Part shown: positions 58,601-63,937 of the stretch, piece by piece | How the letters are laid out: each line of letters begins with the position of its first letter | Numbering within the stretch: the first letter of the stretch is position 1 | Origin: Nitrospirota bacterium | GTDB lineage: Bacteria; Nitrospirota; Thermodesulfovibrionia; Thermodesulfovibrionales; UBA9159 | Length of the DNA: 64,000 bases | Direction: 5' to 3' | NCBI GenBank assembly: GCA_021790195.1 | Contig: JAJYIF010000015.1 | Location: forward strand, 23,852 to 87,851 | Made by a program: the position numbers and the translations under genes | Notes under the pieces: model-generated | Seen by the model: the letters and a program-made list of their open reading frames with translations, nothing else | The model's database searches: none | Told to the model about the DNA's origin: nothing

Positions 58601-59159
58601 GAACGTATATTCTGGCATAGCCCCTCTTGAGGCGACATTAAGCGTCGATGGCTCCTTCACCGTTACATCCCCGGTCATAACCGTGACAGGCCCTGCCGCG
58701 GTATCGATTACGCAAGGAACAAGCTCAAACGAGTTTATGGCGAAAATGATAACGGAAGGCGTTTACACCTTCACAGCGAGCGCCACCGGCCCCGATGGGA
58801 AGACTTATCAGGATACGATTGCGGTAACGGTGATGAATAAGGGGCAGTTGGACAGTATGTTCAAAAGGATGTGGAATGGAATGAAGGGGGCGCTGAAGAA
58901 TAAAGATGTAAATGCTGCAGCAAGTTATTTTACTGCTGAAACAAAACAACTTTACACTGATGTATACACAACGTTATATGATCAACTTCCACAGATTGCC
59001 CAAGACATGCAGGATATCGAATTGGTTTCCACAGGAGAAAAGAATGCCGAATACAGCATAAATCAAAATGAGATTTACGGCGGACAGGCAGTCACCATGA
59101 CCTATCATATTTATTTTGTAATGGATACAGATGGCACATGGAAAATATACCGGTATTGA
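46620..59159 (+). CDS. 4179-residue surface protein: LamG, Ig, FN3 and HExxH domain
   Basis: A signal peptide (1-26, ending LRAD) is followed by three 17-residue repeats (PVSVSVPSDVNGEVDTK type). Two LamG/concanavalin-like domains begin LVGLWHMDGDWGDSSGNGNHG (about 98-305) and LIGLWHMENNWLDSSVAGNNG (about 584-790). Between and after them are many Ig-like modules (Big_5-type TPPVIESSSPANN), FN3 modules (about 1520-2650) and CARDB-like modules to about 3250. Residues about 3290-3370 hold a repeat-derived MQDTRYAMQD piece, then Gly/Ser-rich and poly-proline linkers (about 3415-3500). A zinc-peptidase-like site H3720-E-Q-M-H3724 lies in LLAHEQMHRWGADVRF. The last 110 residues look NTF2-like. Probably an adhesin or surface hydrolase. 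Confidence 0.85.
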   Translation: MKFRPLYSLILSFAVLFFTGIGNLRADTTSYPVSVSVPSDVNGEVDTKPVSVAVPSDVNGKIDTKPVSVSVPSDVNGETDAKPVSIAAQPANTGDPDLVGLWHMDGDWGDSSGNGNHGNSFNGATFSTDKKAGTYSGSFNGVNSYVEGVSAGVSFPTGNSPRTIEAWIKISSTAGTDRSIFHYGTANSSPGTNIHLMVTSGGTLWFGNGYGFGGVDSGVHVDDNNWHHVAGVYEGPATNMIRVYVDGMLANSGIPSTVPNTGTGNRWRMGLFMGGGTPINGLIDEVSLYKRALSATEIQGQFNSQYVAPPTVNPVQSPTASQTITLSGTKSANTSIKVNSTEIVPIDSLTTWQGNYSLQPGVNSLSVTAVDSSLRQSQAVMVSVTYDNTPPVIESSSPANNSNTALLVSNVSINLVDTYSAVNLSGSTANATIKNSAGQSIPGSWTTSGTKTIIFTPNNPFPPDTYTVTIYPVDALGNMGTQQIVFTNHDITPPVTTISLSGTLGSDGWYSTPVTVTLAADDGANGSGVAKTEYSFDDSTWTQYTSSFVLNKDGITTVYYRSTDNAGNVETAKSQVIKINQSGLIGLWHMENNWLDSSVAGNNGTPYNGATFSSDAKVGSYAGSFDGVNGYVAIGNLYGKFPTDAFSIEAWVKVNNTGNGARRTIAGGTGTWSDYAIGLSNNQFVTWVYNGVQNSPGYYAYSGVTPNLGQWYHVAGTFDGTTLKIYVNGQLQNTLAATWVQANGGADFWIGGEYCCSSSRYSGLTDEVSLYNRVLSDAEILANYQAAYEAAPTVDPVTSPTASQTITLTGTKPANTSIDISGTEAVQLDSLTTWQTSYSLQPGANTLNVVAVNAGGDHSDPISVTVIFDNTPPRVSTSTPQNNAVFNTAISSVSLTLIDDYSGIDLNSTVNGASVKDSSGQGISGTWAVSGSDTVIFTPSSPLVDGTYTVTVYPTDTLGNGSTAQITFTYDTIAPPAPTITGFVSPTNQSSQTITGGKSADTAAVLVTSDTATIGAVSYPTSTTWSAAASNFTQGANIITATAKDAAGNVSGPVAATIIYDTTPPSAPTVNSFTSPTKNLTITLTGSKDANSYLYVNGIQTTAAFADVLWSYPVNLNEGSNTFTFYCKDAAGNQSQSVNVTVVRDTTPPKIISSTPSNGAYTNQAGTVDIVLADDYSAVDFQGSLNGATVKNSSGAAISGTWSVQNGHLLFVPSSSLPDGVYSVTVYPVDVLGNSGTASFSFTLRTAAPLVQSVTLSPASPVKAETVTFTIVFNESMSTGIQPGIIFGKTAPYNTYTLSGSWTDSRTWKATFQFTSSTGDGTYTIWIASATDVAGNSIVPASIGTFVLQTVAPSAPTVNPVTTPTRTTSQTLSGTKQANTAIIINNVQRVAVNASTTWSYVYALSEGQNNLSITARDAAGNDSTPVSTAIVLDTTPPNFTVDTYTNPSPGASQTISGTKDPGCIVKMNGATIFDSTNLSSTWSYTVNLTSGITNQFVFTASDALGNTTTKTINILYDISVPAPLGPGVLVANGSGKGTEVTLSWSAYIEPSDLAYYRIYVSQSNFTDITGMQLSGTSTVGVKTYKVTGLTQGSTYYFGVVPLNTTGNFNSKVNTASGIPMDTMAPEDVTITSVTASYDATNGNSMTLKWNPSANSTGDLADQVLYFDGGTGYDGGTSLGKTLTTYTKTGLNDATIYKFKITVKDTSGNESAGSIAQGVTRLNNPAGLTAIPGNGKVTLSWAAVSSPYVKQYKIYRLASGVQQKDIGTMTLLTSVSNTTTTYTDTGLTNGTVYQYAVTVLNTSGAEKTDVSSVSATPRADQTGPVISSFSLVQGQVITAPVTITASATDAESPMGRMDLYIDGVLVNSAPGNSQSSTESMSYLWNVVATIDGNHTVKLAAFDQPGNETDNTITVIVSLAPPQTPAITGYTVIQTTPVYTVNVSGTAPLFTTVTLKLNGTVVSQTASTSSSTFAFTSVSLIEGDNILNVMASHRGGESPYSPDFKISVDTVAPPPPQNLSAQVLAGGLLRFTWTNGSGKAPAGYNLYMGTSSFTSKAAAGISKVNASPITYLLDDYTPPDNNLRYYAVTALDSSGNESEISNVVSVAADSTPPSVVSVQYHYYDSNNVETFPATVAGPGSVKADIAVSKPLSELPFFSLEPAQGSPIVPTITKVDDTHYQGTFTVTSQTPDGPTTYKFSGKDLVGNRGSAQGTGITIDVKGPEAAIQTPLTLLQITPGPVQVQVVFNEPSVTTPVMELKPSSGSSAPINNLASSDNGIHWTGTVDISGLSEGQAEFVVDDARDKFGNIGTTVSSGRYILIYKDTVPPPPVPTGLTAKSGKGGVVTLTWTPVNYQFTTVTYNLYRRAETDASPTKVKSGISGSPVQDTPQSDGVYYYSISSVGLMGSESQLSAEVQTVSDSTGPAAPSNLSLSFGSNGVTAVWNAPSGEVPVSYNLYRSDIPITSLSGLTPVAKATTTTTATDTAPVQSKRFYAVTALDDLGNEGPPSESEEIVFPVAPVTNLVLAKVDAAAPVISWQPPAESNIIGYHIYKNGSLITQGPITDLSYTDGYYYAGPVTYGVSAIDSLGNESPIKEVTLSDITLGIAQGTTLRRGLLETVQVIIAPTFDVNIDKIFVTVGSAAKSVIQGPFAISANSTLQLEKVLSTTANAPPTVPIVINAVWSPSPGVTVQIYRTTSVGVIGSGTAMEIYSDPLVRGTDVNVRLKVNNLGSAQMEFLTSENNGATKKVVVSLKDEDGNILSTGYLNQRIGASIVNVGNYAVARLEPGENIITELITIHVPDSAPNNVTIEASIVNTYYHYGQPEQVVASGIDQSIGVTISDTPYRAIAAPEKTFYPYAQPVLITGQAIDNTSNQPAPAVPVKIGISVKGFDRYATVTTDSQGNFSYTFTPGANEAGTYSVWAVHPNVTTRATQATFTIAGLSMNPVGANLRLVKNSSFNITVNLKNTGESTLTGIQFSPDTSSGITVAATNPVTTLAAGANANITLVVTASLSAPDTGYATINVTTAEGATAKFDVSITLVTAVPVISTSPSYIDTGMIRNDQKVASFTITNTGEDTLRNARLEGPSTSWMSLTIDKAIGDIAPGASTSVGIYLKPPSDLPQGVYDDTIVIYSDNHIPYTYHIQVTVSSDSVGSVLFSVLNEFMEQVPNATITFQNQTVTELIYTVKTGADGTVMQNDIPEGRYTYNISPPSGMLPTSGTFVITPGLTTTVPIAVEMKLVDISWSVTPTTIQDQYTVTVNQTFETHVPTSVIVTEPPLINLPYLQPGQVFNGEFTITNYGLVAVDYAGINFPSSFSDHDLEVLVNIPPRLNAMQKITVPYRITRRQQTAMMQDTRYAMQDDPESDIMHRASLLEEVQGYGGVTDGCQGIIVITTEFDQTICPNTPNERKSRRTSGYTIIYNDCGDGGGGSSGGGGSGGGGNSGNNNNTYDQYFQQQFGGGGMPGNTGPITTFGGDCNTTPPPPPPPPPPPPPPPPPPDTTPPVVTAFSIPSTSVSLTVPITDLRATDNVGVTGYTVTETSAPPSASASGWSATAPTSYTFATPGGKMLYAWAKDAAGNVSAGVGASVTINLAGAFTAKGIGDYGNVSVMEVTGAYDAGNPDGSTDALPREVIAKEFFKSHSDGYDFLVIFSNFDFQMPTSESKAFYLGIKNDIQGIGQQPFDNSALFGSNGKLQGIIDMGNISKVVSDPTDPKFEDTLSLLAHEQMHRWGADVRFKDADGNLSTALLDKDSRHWSYLLDSDASVLYGNDWQDNGDGTFTSTGAMRYYSALDLYLMGLYDKTRVPSMLLIDNSSIDPRKLPEVGATISGTAKYVKIDDIIAAEGERVPDASNSQKTFKVGYILITNPGTFAENELPGIENIRNAWAGRFAELTGGLGSIGDVAPSVAIYISSPSDGDTVTGPDVTVKGAVINSTGNETGVTVNGITAAVYGDQFIASHIPLTSGANTITVTATDTAGTTAMKSITVNDTTGNYIRLTSNVYSGIAPLEATLSVDGSFTVTSPVITVTGPAAVSITQGTSSNEFMAKMITEGVYTFTASATGPDGKTYQDTIAVTVMNKGQLDSMFKRMWNGMKGALKNKDVNAAASYFTAETKQLYTDVYTTLYDQLPQIAQDMQDIELVSTGEKNAEYSINQNEIYGGQAVTMTYHIYFVMDTDGTWKIYRY
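46713..46865 (+). repeat. Three 51-bp coding tandem repeats
   Basis: Units 46713-46763, 46764-46814 and 46815-46865 each encode 17 residues of the form PVSVSVPSDVNGEVDTK; a fourth partial unit follows (PVSIAAQP). They lie directly after the signal peptide of the 4179-residue protein. Confidence 0.85.
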
Positions 59160-59173
59160 TTCAAGAGGTAGAC

Positions 59174-59731
59174 ATGAAAAAAATATTTATAATTGCTTTT
59201 ATATTTAATTTGTTCCTTCTATCGAGCTGCCATCCGGTGCGCATTGACGGGCCGTACAAAGGCAGGATAATTGATGCGGATACACGACAGCCGATTGAAG
59301 GAGTCGTTGTGCTTGGGGTCTGGTATAAAGAGTACGCCATCGGAGCCACTGGAGGAAGCGAGTTCTACGATGCGGAGGAAACAGTGACTGACAAGAATGG
59401 TGATTTCAAGATCAAGGGGAAAGGGTTGCTTCTCTTTAGCTTTGTGGGACCAGTCGACCTTACGATATTCAAGGCAGGATATAAATATGTAAGAGGAGGA
59501 TGGGAACACGGAATAGGCTATTTCGATGATATCAGATGGAACGGAAAAACTGGAATAATCCCTTTGAAGAAGTTGACGATGGAGGAGAGAAAAAAATCAC
59601 ATGGCCCTCCTGATCCGCCCTCTCAAGCACCTCTGAAAAAAGTGATATTGATGTTGAGAGAAATTGATAAAGATGACAAGGAGCGTGGATTAAGAGCGCG
59701 TGGCATTTGGAATGGGGAACGATATGAATAG
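59174..59731 (+). CDS. Lipoprotein with carboxypeptidase-regulatory-like domain (copy 1)
   Basis: A 185-residue lipoprotein (signal MKKIFIIAFIFNLFLLSSC, Cys19). The mature part begins with a CarboxypepD_reg-like beta sandwich: GRIIDADTRQPIEGVVVLGVWYKE, then TVTDKNGDFKIKGKG and FKAGYKYV. Such domains usually anchor or present other proteins. The start at 59174 follows AGAGGTAG. It overlaps the next gene by 8 bp. A second copy lies at 60488-61138 with a changed N-terminus. The region is AT-richer than the giant gene before it. Confidence 0.82.
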   Translation: MKKIFIIAFIFNLFLLSSCHPVRIDGPYKGRIIDADTRQPIEGVVVLGVWYKEYAIGATGGSEFYDAEETVTDKNGDFKIKGKGLLLFSFVGPVDLTIFKAGYKYVRGGWEHGIGYFDDIRWNGKTGIIPLKKLTMEERKKSHGPPDPPSQAPLKKVILMLREIDKDDKERGLRARGIWNGERYE

Positions 59732-60371
59732 AAAAAAGATATTTGCTGTAACTTTTATTTTTATTTTCCTGACTATTTTAGATTTCAATGTCTTAGCCTG
59801 GGATAACCAAGTTACACATAGGGACCTCTCGGAATATGCGGCAGAGAATTCTGTAATAGGTAAAAATAAGGGAGATTATCTGAAGAATTTTGGATTCAAT
59901 AATGCGCTGGATGATTCACTCACATGGGGAGGTAACACACAAAAAATTAGAAACTGGATTCGCGACGGCGCCGATTTTGAAGACGCAGGAAATTACGGAG
60001 ATATGGCAACTGGAAGGGGACGCTCATACAACCATTTTCATAACCCTTTAAAGCAATATCCATGGACAGACGCCGGTTTGGATGATTGGATTGCTCTTCC
60101 GCCCTTCCATACTACCGGAGAATCCTCTATAATTTGGGCGCAGGATAGTGTAACCCAATCTGCTTCAGTAGGCGGCGACTGGTCGTGGCAGAATGTGAGG
60201 GCGTTGTATTATTATGCTCTCACTGCACAAACAGAAACTGACAGGCAGATGTATTTTGCAAATACATTTGATGGCCTCGGACATCAGATGCACCTCATTC
60301 AGGATGCCAGTCAACCGGACCATGTGAGGAACGATATCACAACTATAAGTAATAATTTGAATGAGGTATAG
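59724..60371 (+). CDS. Truncated zinc-dependent phospholipase C-like protein (copy 1)
   Basis: A 215-residue paralog of the first 210 residues of the 61135-63438 product. After a signal peptide the mature protein would begin at W26 (FNVLA|WDNQVTHRD), the N-terminal tryptophan that ligates zinc in PLC-family enzymes. The histidines in NHFHNP and GLGHQMHLIQDASQPDHV are present. The frame then diverges (ITTISNNLNEV) and stops, so the last metal ligands and the whole C-terminal domain are missing. It is probably inactive or a decayed duplicate; expression as a fragment cannot be excluded. Confidence 0.7.
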   Translation: MNRKKIFAVTFIFIFLTILDFNVLAWDNQVTHRDLSEYAAENSVIGKNKGDYLKNFGFNNALDDSLTWGGNTQKIRNWIRDGADFEDAGNYGDMATGRGRSYNHFHNPLKQYPWTDAGLDDWIALPPFHTTGESSIIWAQDSVTQSASVGGDWSWQNVRALYYYALTAQTETDRQMYFANTFDGLGHQMHLIQDASQPDHVRNDITTISNNLNEV

Positions 60372-60388
60372 ACGTGAAAAAAATATTT

Positions 60389-60532
60389 ATTAAATCTTCA
60401 ATGCCCCACAGTCTCTGCTGTGGGGTTTCCGTATTCTGTCATTCTGGCTTGACCAGAATCTTTCTGAAGGATTCCCGACAAGTGGGAATGATCTTGCGAG
60501 ATACCCTGCCGGCTTTGCGGCGGGGAGTCTTT
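60389..60532 (+). repeat. 144-bp hairpin-rich insertion in the lipoprotein N-terminus
   Basis: Relative to copy 1 at 59174, copy 2 has 144 extra bases between ATATTTAT and TTTATAATTGC, flanked by a TTTAT duplication. It contains four dyads: CCCCACAG/CTGTGGGG, ATTCTGG/CCAGAAT, ATTCCC/GGGAAT and CCCTGCCG/CGGCGGGG. It is exactly 48 codons, so the frame is kept. Confidence 0.85.
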
Positions 60533-61138
60533 ATAATTGCTTTAATTTTAAATCTATTTCTTGTATCGAGCTGCCATCCTGCGCGCATTGACGGGCCTTA
60601 TCAAGGCAGGATTATTGATGCTGATACACGTCAGCCGATTGAAGGAGTCGTTGTGCTCGGGGTCTGGTATAAAGAGTACCCCTTCGGAGCCACTGGAGGA
60701 AGCGAGTTCTACGATGCGGAGGAAACATTGACCGACAAAAATGGTGATTTCGAAATCAAAGGACAAGGGTTGCTCGTCCTAAGCTTTATAGATGAAATGA
60801 ATGTTTTGATATTCAAGGCGGGGTACGAATACATTGGGTTTGGGCCATGGGTAAGCCTTAAGGGTCAAGGGTTCAAAGAATATAAAACAAGCTATGATCC
60901 TGTTACTAAGACCAAAGTTACTGCGCCTGTATTTGATCCCAAAGAAAGAGTCCATTGGGAAGGTGATAAGGCAATAATCCCTTTGAAGAAGTTGACGATA
61001 GATGAAATGAGGAAATCGGGACTACCTTCACGTCCTCCCATTCCTGTGGAGAAAATGAAACTACTGACTAGTGAAATTAATAAAGCGAGAGTAATGCTGA
61101 GATTGGAACCTTTTGATTTGGGAGAGAACAACAAATGA
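60488..61138 (+). CDS. Lipoprotein with carboxypeptidase-regulatory-like domain (copy 2)
   Basis: A paralog of the 59174 lipoprotein, 216 residues from this start. The lipobox LFLVSSC (Cys29) and the GRIIDADTRQPIEGVVVLGVWYKE domain are retained; the middle is longer (GQGFKEYKTSYDPVTKTKVT). The original start (GTG at 60374) is now separated from the hydrophobic core by a 144-bp insertion. ATG at 60488, inside the insertion, yields MILRDTLPALRRGVFIIAL, a proper signal sequence with arginines before the core, so I prefer it; GTG at 60374 remains possible. It overlaps the next gene by 4 bp (ATGA). Confidence 0.75.
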   Translation: MILRDTLPALRRGVFIIALILNLFLVSSCHPARIDGPYQGRIIDADTRQPIEGVVVLGVWYKEYPFGATGGSEFYDAEETLTDKNGDFEIKGQGLLVLSFIDEMNVLIFKAGYEYIGFGPWVSLKGQGFKEYKTSYDPVTKTKVTAPVFDPKERVHWEGDKAIIPLKKLTIDEMRKSGLPSRPPIPVEKMKLLTSEINKARVMLRLEPFDLGENNK

Positions 61139-63438
61139 AGGGAAAAGTACTTCTCTATACAACTATAATTATTTTGTTAATATGCATCTCCAGCAGAAAT
61201 GTTTTTTCATGGGACAATGATGTTACACATAGAGATATTTCAGCAATCGCTGCTGATAACTCTGTCTTGAGCAATGCAAAAGGCGATTATTTGAGGAATC
61301 TTGGTTTTAGTAGCGGATTGGATGAAAAGCTTACGTGGAATAAACAGCAAACAGTAAAGGAGTGGATATCAGAAGGCGCATACCATGAAGATGATGGCAG
61401 CAAATGGCAATTGGCTACCGGCCAGGCGCGCTCATACAACCATTTTCATAACCCTTTAAAGCAATATCCATGGACAGACGCCGGTTTGGATGATTGGATT
61501 GCTCTTCCGCCCTTCCATACTGTTGGAGAATCCTCTATAATTTGGGCGCAGGATTCTGATACACAAAAAAATTCAGTAGGCGGAGACTGGTCGTGGCAGA
61601 ATGTGAGGCTGTTGTATTATTATGCCCTCACTGCACAAACAGACACTGATAGACAGAAATATTTTGCAAATACATTTGACGGTCTCGGACATCAAATGCA
61701 TCTTATTCAGGATGCCAGTCAACCGGATCATGTAAGAAACGATGCGCACCCTTTGGACGGCGGCGGCTATGTCATGGGGTTAGAAACATGGGCAAAGAAA
61801 AATCCAGGCATTATTAATGGCTTTGCAGCAAACCCGGTTATGCCAAATGTCTCCTTTAACGTCACATATGGCGGTTATCCCAACTTTGTGCCAATTGCCC
61901 AGTTGATCGATACCGATCAATATGATGGCACAAATCCCTCGACCAGCGTCGCTCAAGGACTTGCGGAATACACGAATGCAAATTTCTTCAGCCTCGGTAC
62001 AATTTTTCCCTCGGAAAGATTCTCAACGAACGACAGACATTATTTCCCTTTTCCGAAAGAGGCAAGCACGGATATGGCTGACTATCTATCGGGATCCAAA
62101 CCCACAGAAACTTTTACAGATAAGGACGGGATAACGAAAACCGGAGTATGGATCAGCAAAGTTCGGGACGGCGAGGGTATCCACTTCTTTTTAAGGCCGG
62201 GCTATTATTCTAGAGCTCTTTACAAGATTTCTGGCGACAGCGAACTTTTTCTTAGTACGTTCTTCCTGGATGAAGCATGCCACCATGACTACGCGGCCCT
62301 TCTTATCCCCCGCGCCGTCGGCTATTCTGCCGGTCTTTTAAACTACTTTTTCCGTGGCACAATAGAAATAACCCCGCCTGCGCAATACGTATATTCCATA
62401 ACCGACGGAAGCAAGACATATCCCTTCACTGCCAAGGATGGGAACGGGAATAGCTTTGACTTGCAGGAGCAGCAGTTCACAAAGATCAAGGCAAAGCTCA
62501 GGAACACCACGCCCAACGAAGCAATGCAGTCAGGCACAATCATAGCGATAGCAAAATACAAGAAAAGGACATCCTACCAACCTGATCTGACGGCCGATCC
62601 GCCTGATATGGATAAGATAGAGCCGAACTTTACCTATTCAGTCTCTGCGCCCATACCATTGACGGATGAAAACCTGGCGTCGATGAACGCCAGCCCCACG
62701 GAATTTGCCTTTGATTTTTCATCCAACCCAATACCGGCGGGCATAACCGACCTATATCTCCAGGTAGTCTTCAAAGGCACACTGGGCAATGAAAAAGACA
62801 GTGCAATAGCAGTGGGCTGGAAAGACCTTATGGAGCCTACGCATCACGTTTATTGGAACCTGACAGACAGATTTTCGATATTGGGGCCCAATGATACTGA
62901 GTATCATACACTGACAAGCGATAAAATAAGGGCAGACTCTGACCTGTTGAACATAGTTAATCAGCCGCCGCCGGCCTATATAGACCCATTCGACATCACC
63001 TATGAAATCTCCTATATGGGATCATCTTCGGCTTCAGCCTCTGCTGTGCCGGTAGCGAGTGTAACTTTGTCTGCCGGCAATTACGTGAGGCTTGTGTTGC
63101 TTGTTGAAAAGAGGTCGGATACTACAGACCTTTGGGCGTCGAGGGTGCATTACTTGAAACTTAAGGCCACAGATACTATAGACGGTACTACAAATAGCGT
63201 AATTGCCTTTTTAGGAGCCTATAACCAGGATACGATTACGGACAATGGTGAAATCTTTTATTATACGGACGTAGAGATATTCCGAACGATTACAGACCAT
63301 TTCGACACCGGTGTATTGAGATGCAGGCCTCAGGCGTATGATTCGGTGACAGGGGAGAAAGTTTGTCCTTACAATGAAGCAGATGTGACCACGCCTCCCG
63401 ATCTCGCGCCGACACCTGTAGATTTATCTATGTGGTAA
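61135..63438 (+). CDS. Exported zinc-dependent phospholipase C/nuclease-like protein (full length)
   Basis: The 767-residue product has a signal peptide predicted to be cut before W26 (RNVFS|WDNDVTHRDIS), giving the N-terminal Trp ligand of the PLC/P1-nuclease fold. Further candidate zinc ligands are H32, the histidines of YNHFHNP, and GLGHQMHLIQDASQPDHVRNDAH. The catalytic part covers about 26-430, including FFLRPGYYSRALYKISG and a DEACHHDYAALLIPRAVGYSAGL helix. Residues about 430-767 are beta-rich domains of unknown role. It could cleave phospholipids or nucleic acids outside the cell. It is coupled to the lipoprotein before it. Confidence 0.8.
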   Translation: MKGKVLLYTTIIILLICISSRNVFSWDNDVTHRDISAIAADNSVLSNAKGDYLRNLGFSSGLDEKLTWNKQQTVKEWISEGAYHEDDGSKWQLATGQARSYNHFHNPLKQYPWTDAGLDDWIALPPFHTVGESSIIWAQDSDTQKNSVGGDWSWQNVRLLYYYALTAQTDTDRQKYFANTFDGLGHQMHLIQDASQPDHVRNDAHPLDGGGYVMGLETWAKKNPGIINGFAANPVMPNVSFNVTYGGYPNFVPIAQLIDTDQYDGTNPSTSVAQGLAEYTNANFFSLGTIFPSERFSTNDRHYFPFPKEASTDMADYLSGSKPTETFTDKDGITKTGVWISKVRDGEGIHFFLRPGYYSRALYKISGDSELFLSTFFLDEACHHDYAALLIPRAVGYSAGLLNYFFRGTIEITPPAQYVYSITDGSKTYPFTAKDGNGNSFDLQEQQFTKIKAKLRNTTPNEAMQSGTIIAIAKYKKRTSYQPDLTADPPDMDKIEPNFTYSVSAPIPLTDENLASMNASPTEFAFDFSSNPIPAGITDLYLQVVFKGTLGNEKDSAIAVGWKDLMEPTHHVYWNLTDRFSILGPNDTEYHTLTSDKIRADSDLLNIVNQPPPAYIDPFDITYEISYMGSSSASASAVPVASVTLSAGNYVRLVLLVEKRSDTTDLWASRVHYLKLKATDTIDGTTNSVIAFLGAYNQDTITDNGEIFYYTDVEIFRTITDHFDTGVLRCRPQAYDSVTGEKVCPYNEADVTTPPDLAPTPVDLSMW

Positions 63439-63442
63439 TCCT

Positions 63443-63635
63443 CACCTGATGTGACAGTCAAGGGCGCTGTGATAAACACTACCGGGAATGAGACGGGTGT
63501 GACGGTGAATGGTGAGATTGGCAGAGAGGGCTTTACGGCAATCAATTTACAGCGGCCCATGTGCCCTTGACGTCTGGTTCCAATACCATAACAATAACTG
63601 CGACGGATACCTCGGAGACCATAACAGTCTCATAA
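63443..63635 (+). pseudogene. Frameshifted remnant of an Ig-like module
   Basis: The sequence encodes DVTVKGAVINTTGNETGVTVNG in the frame of the preceding gene, directly after its TAA, and then, in another frame, NQFTAAHVPLTSGSNTITITATDTSETI up to TAA at 63633-63635. Both match one module of the 4179-residue protein around 58375-58530 (PDVTVKGAVINSTGNETGVTVNG... HIPLTSGANTITVTATDTAG). A frameshift near 63525 separates them, so this is a decayed copy. Confidence 0.8.
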
Positions 63636-63690
63636 ATAGGGTCAGGCTTGACTATTGAAATTTGATATGAGGTGGTCATAGTTCTTCTTG

Positions 63691-63738
63691 ATGGCACGCA
63701 AGCCGAAGATAGAGTTTAAGGGCGAGCAAGAAGATTAG
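63691..63738 (+). pseudogene. Possible 5' scrap of a REP-associated transposase
   Basis: ATG at 63691 encodes MARKPKIEFKGEQED and stops. The first nine residues resemble the start of Y1 (IS200-like, REP-associated) transposases, MARKPRIxxPG. The preceding GGGTCAGGCTTGACTATTGA is of a type often seen upstream of such genes. The rest is missing; confidence is low. Confidence 0.3.
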
Positions 63739-63937
63739 ACTGTCCGCGACAGCAACGTGGTGAGCCCATTCTTAGGCGCGTCTTTTTGCCGGCATTTCAC
63801 GTTCCGGATGATTCTGATCGATGCATGTTAGTAGTGGAATTTCAAAGCCCAACCGTGCCGATGGCTTATAAACTTGGAGGGGAAAGCCGCATGCGATAGC
63901 GACTGGTAGGCTGTTTCTTTCCGGTTGTAACCTAGCC
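63739..63937. other. Non-coding tail, nothing recognised
   Basis: No ORF, tRNA or clear repeat is supported in these 199 bp. The sequence looks like decayed intergenic or mobile-element DNA. Confidence 0.4.

Noticed and set aside
46620..59159. The 4179-residue frame as a fusion caused by assembly error
   Set aside because: The frame is open without interruption, repeats are diverged enough to assemble, and codon use is even; an error cannot be fully excluded without reads.
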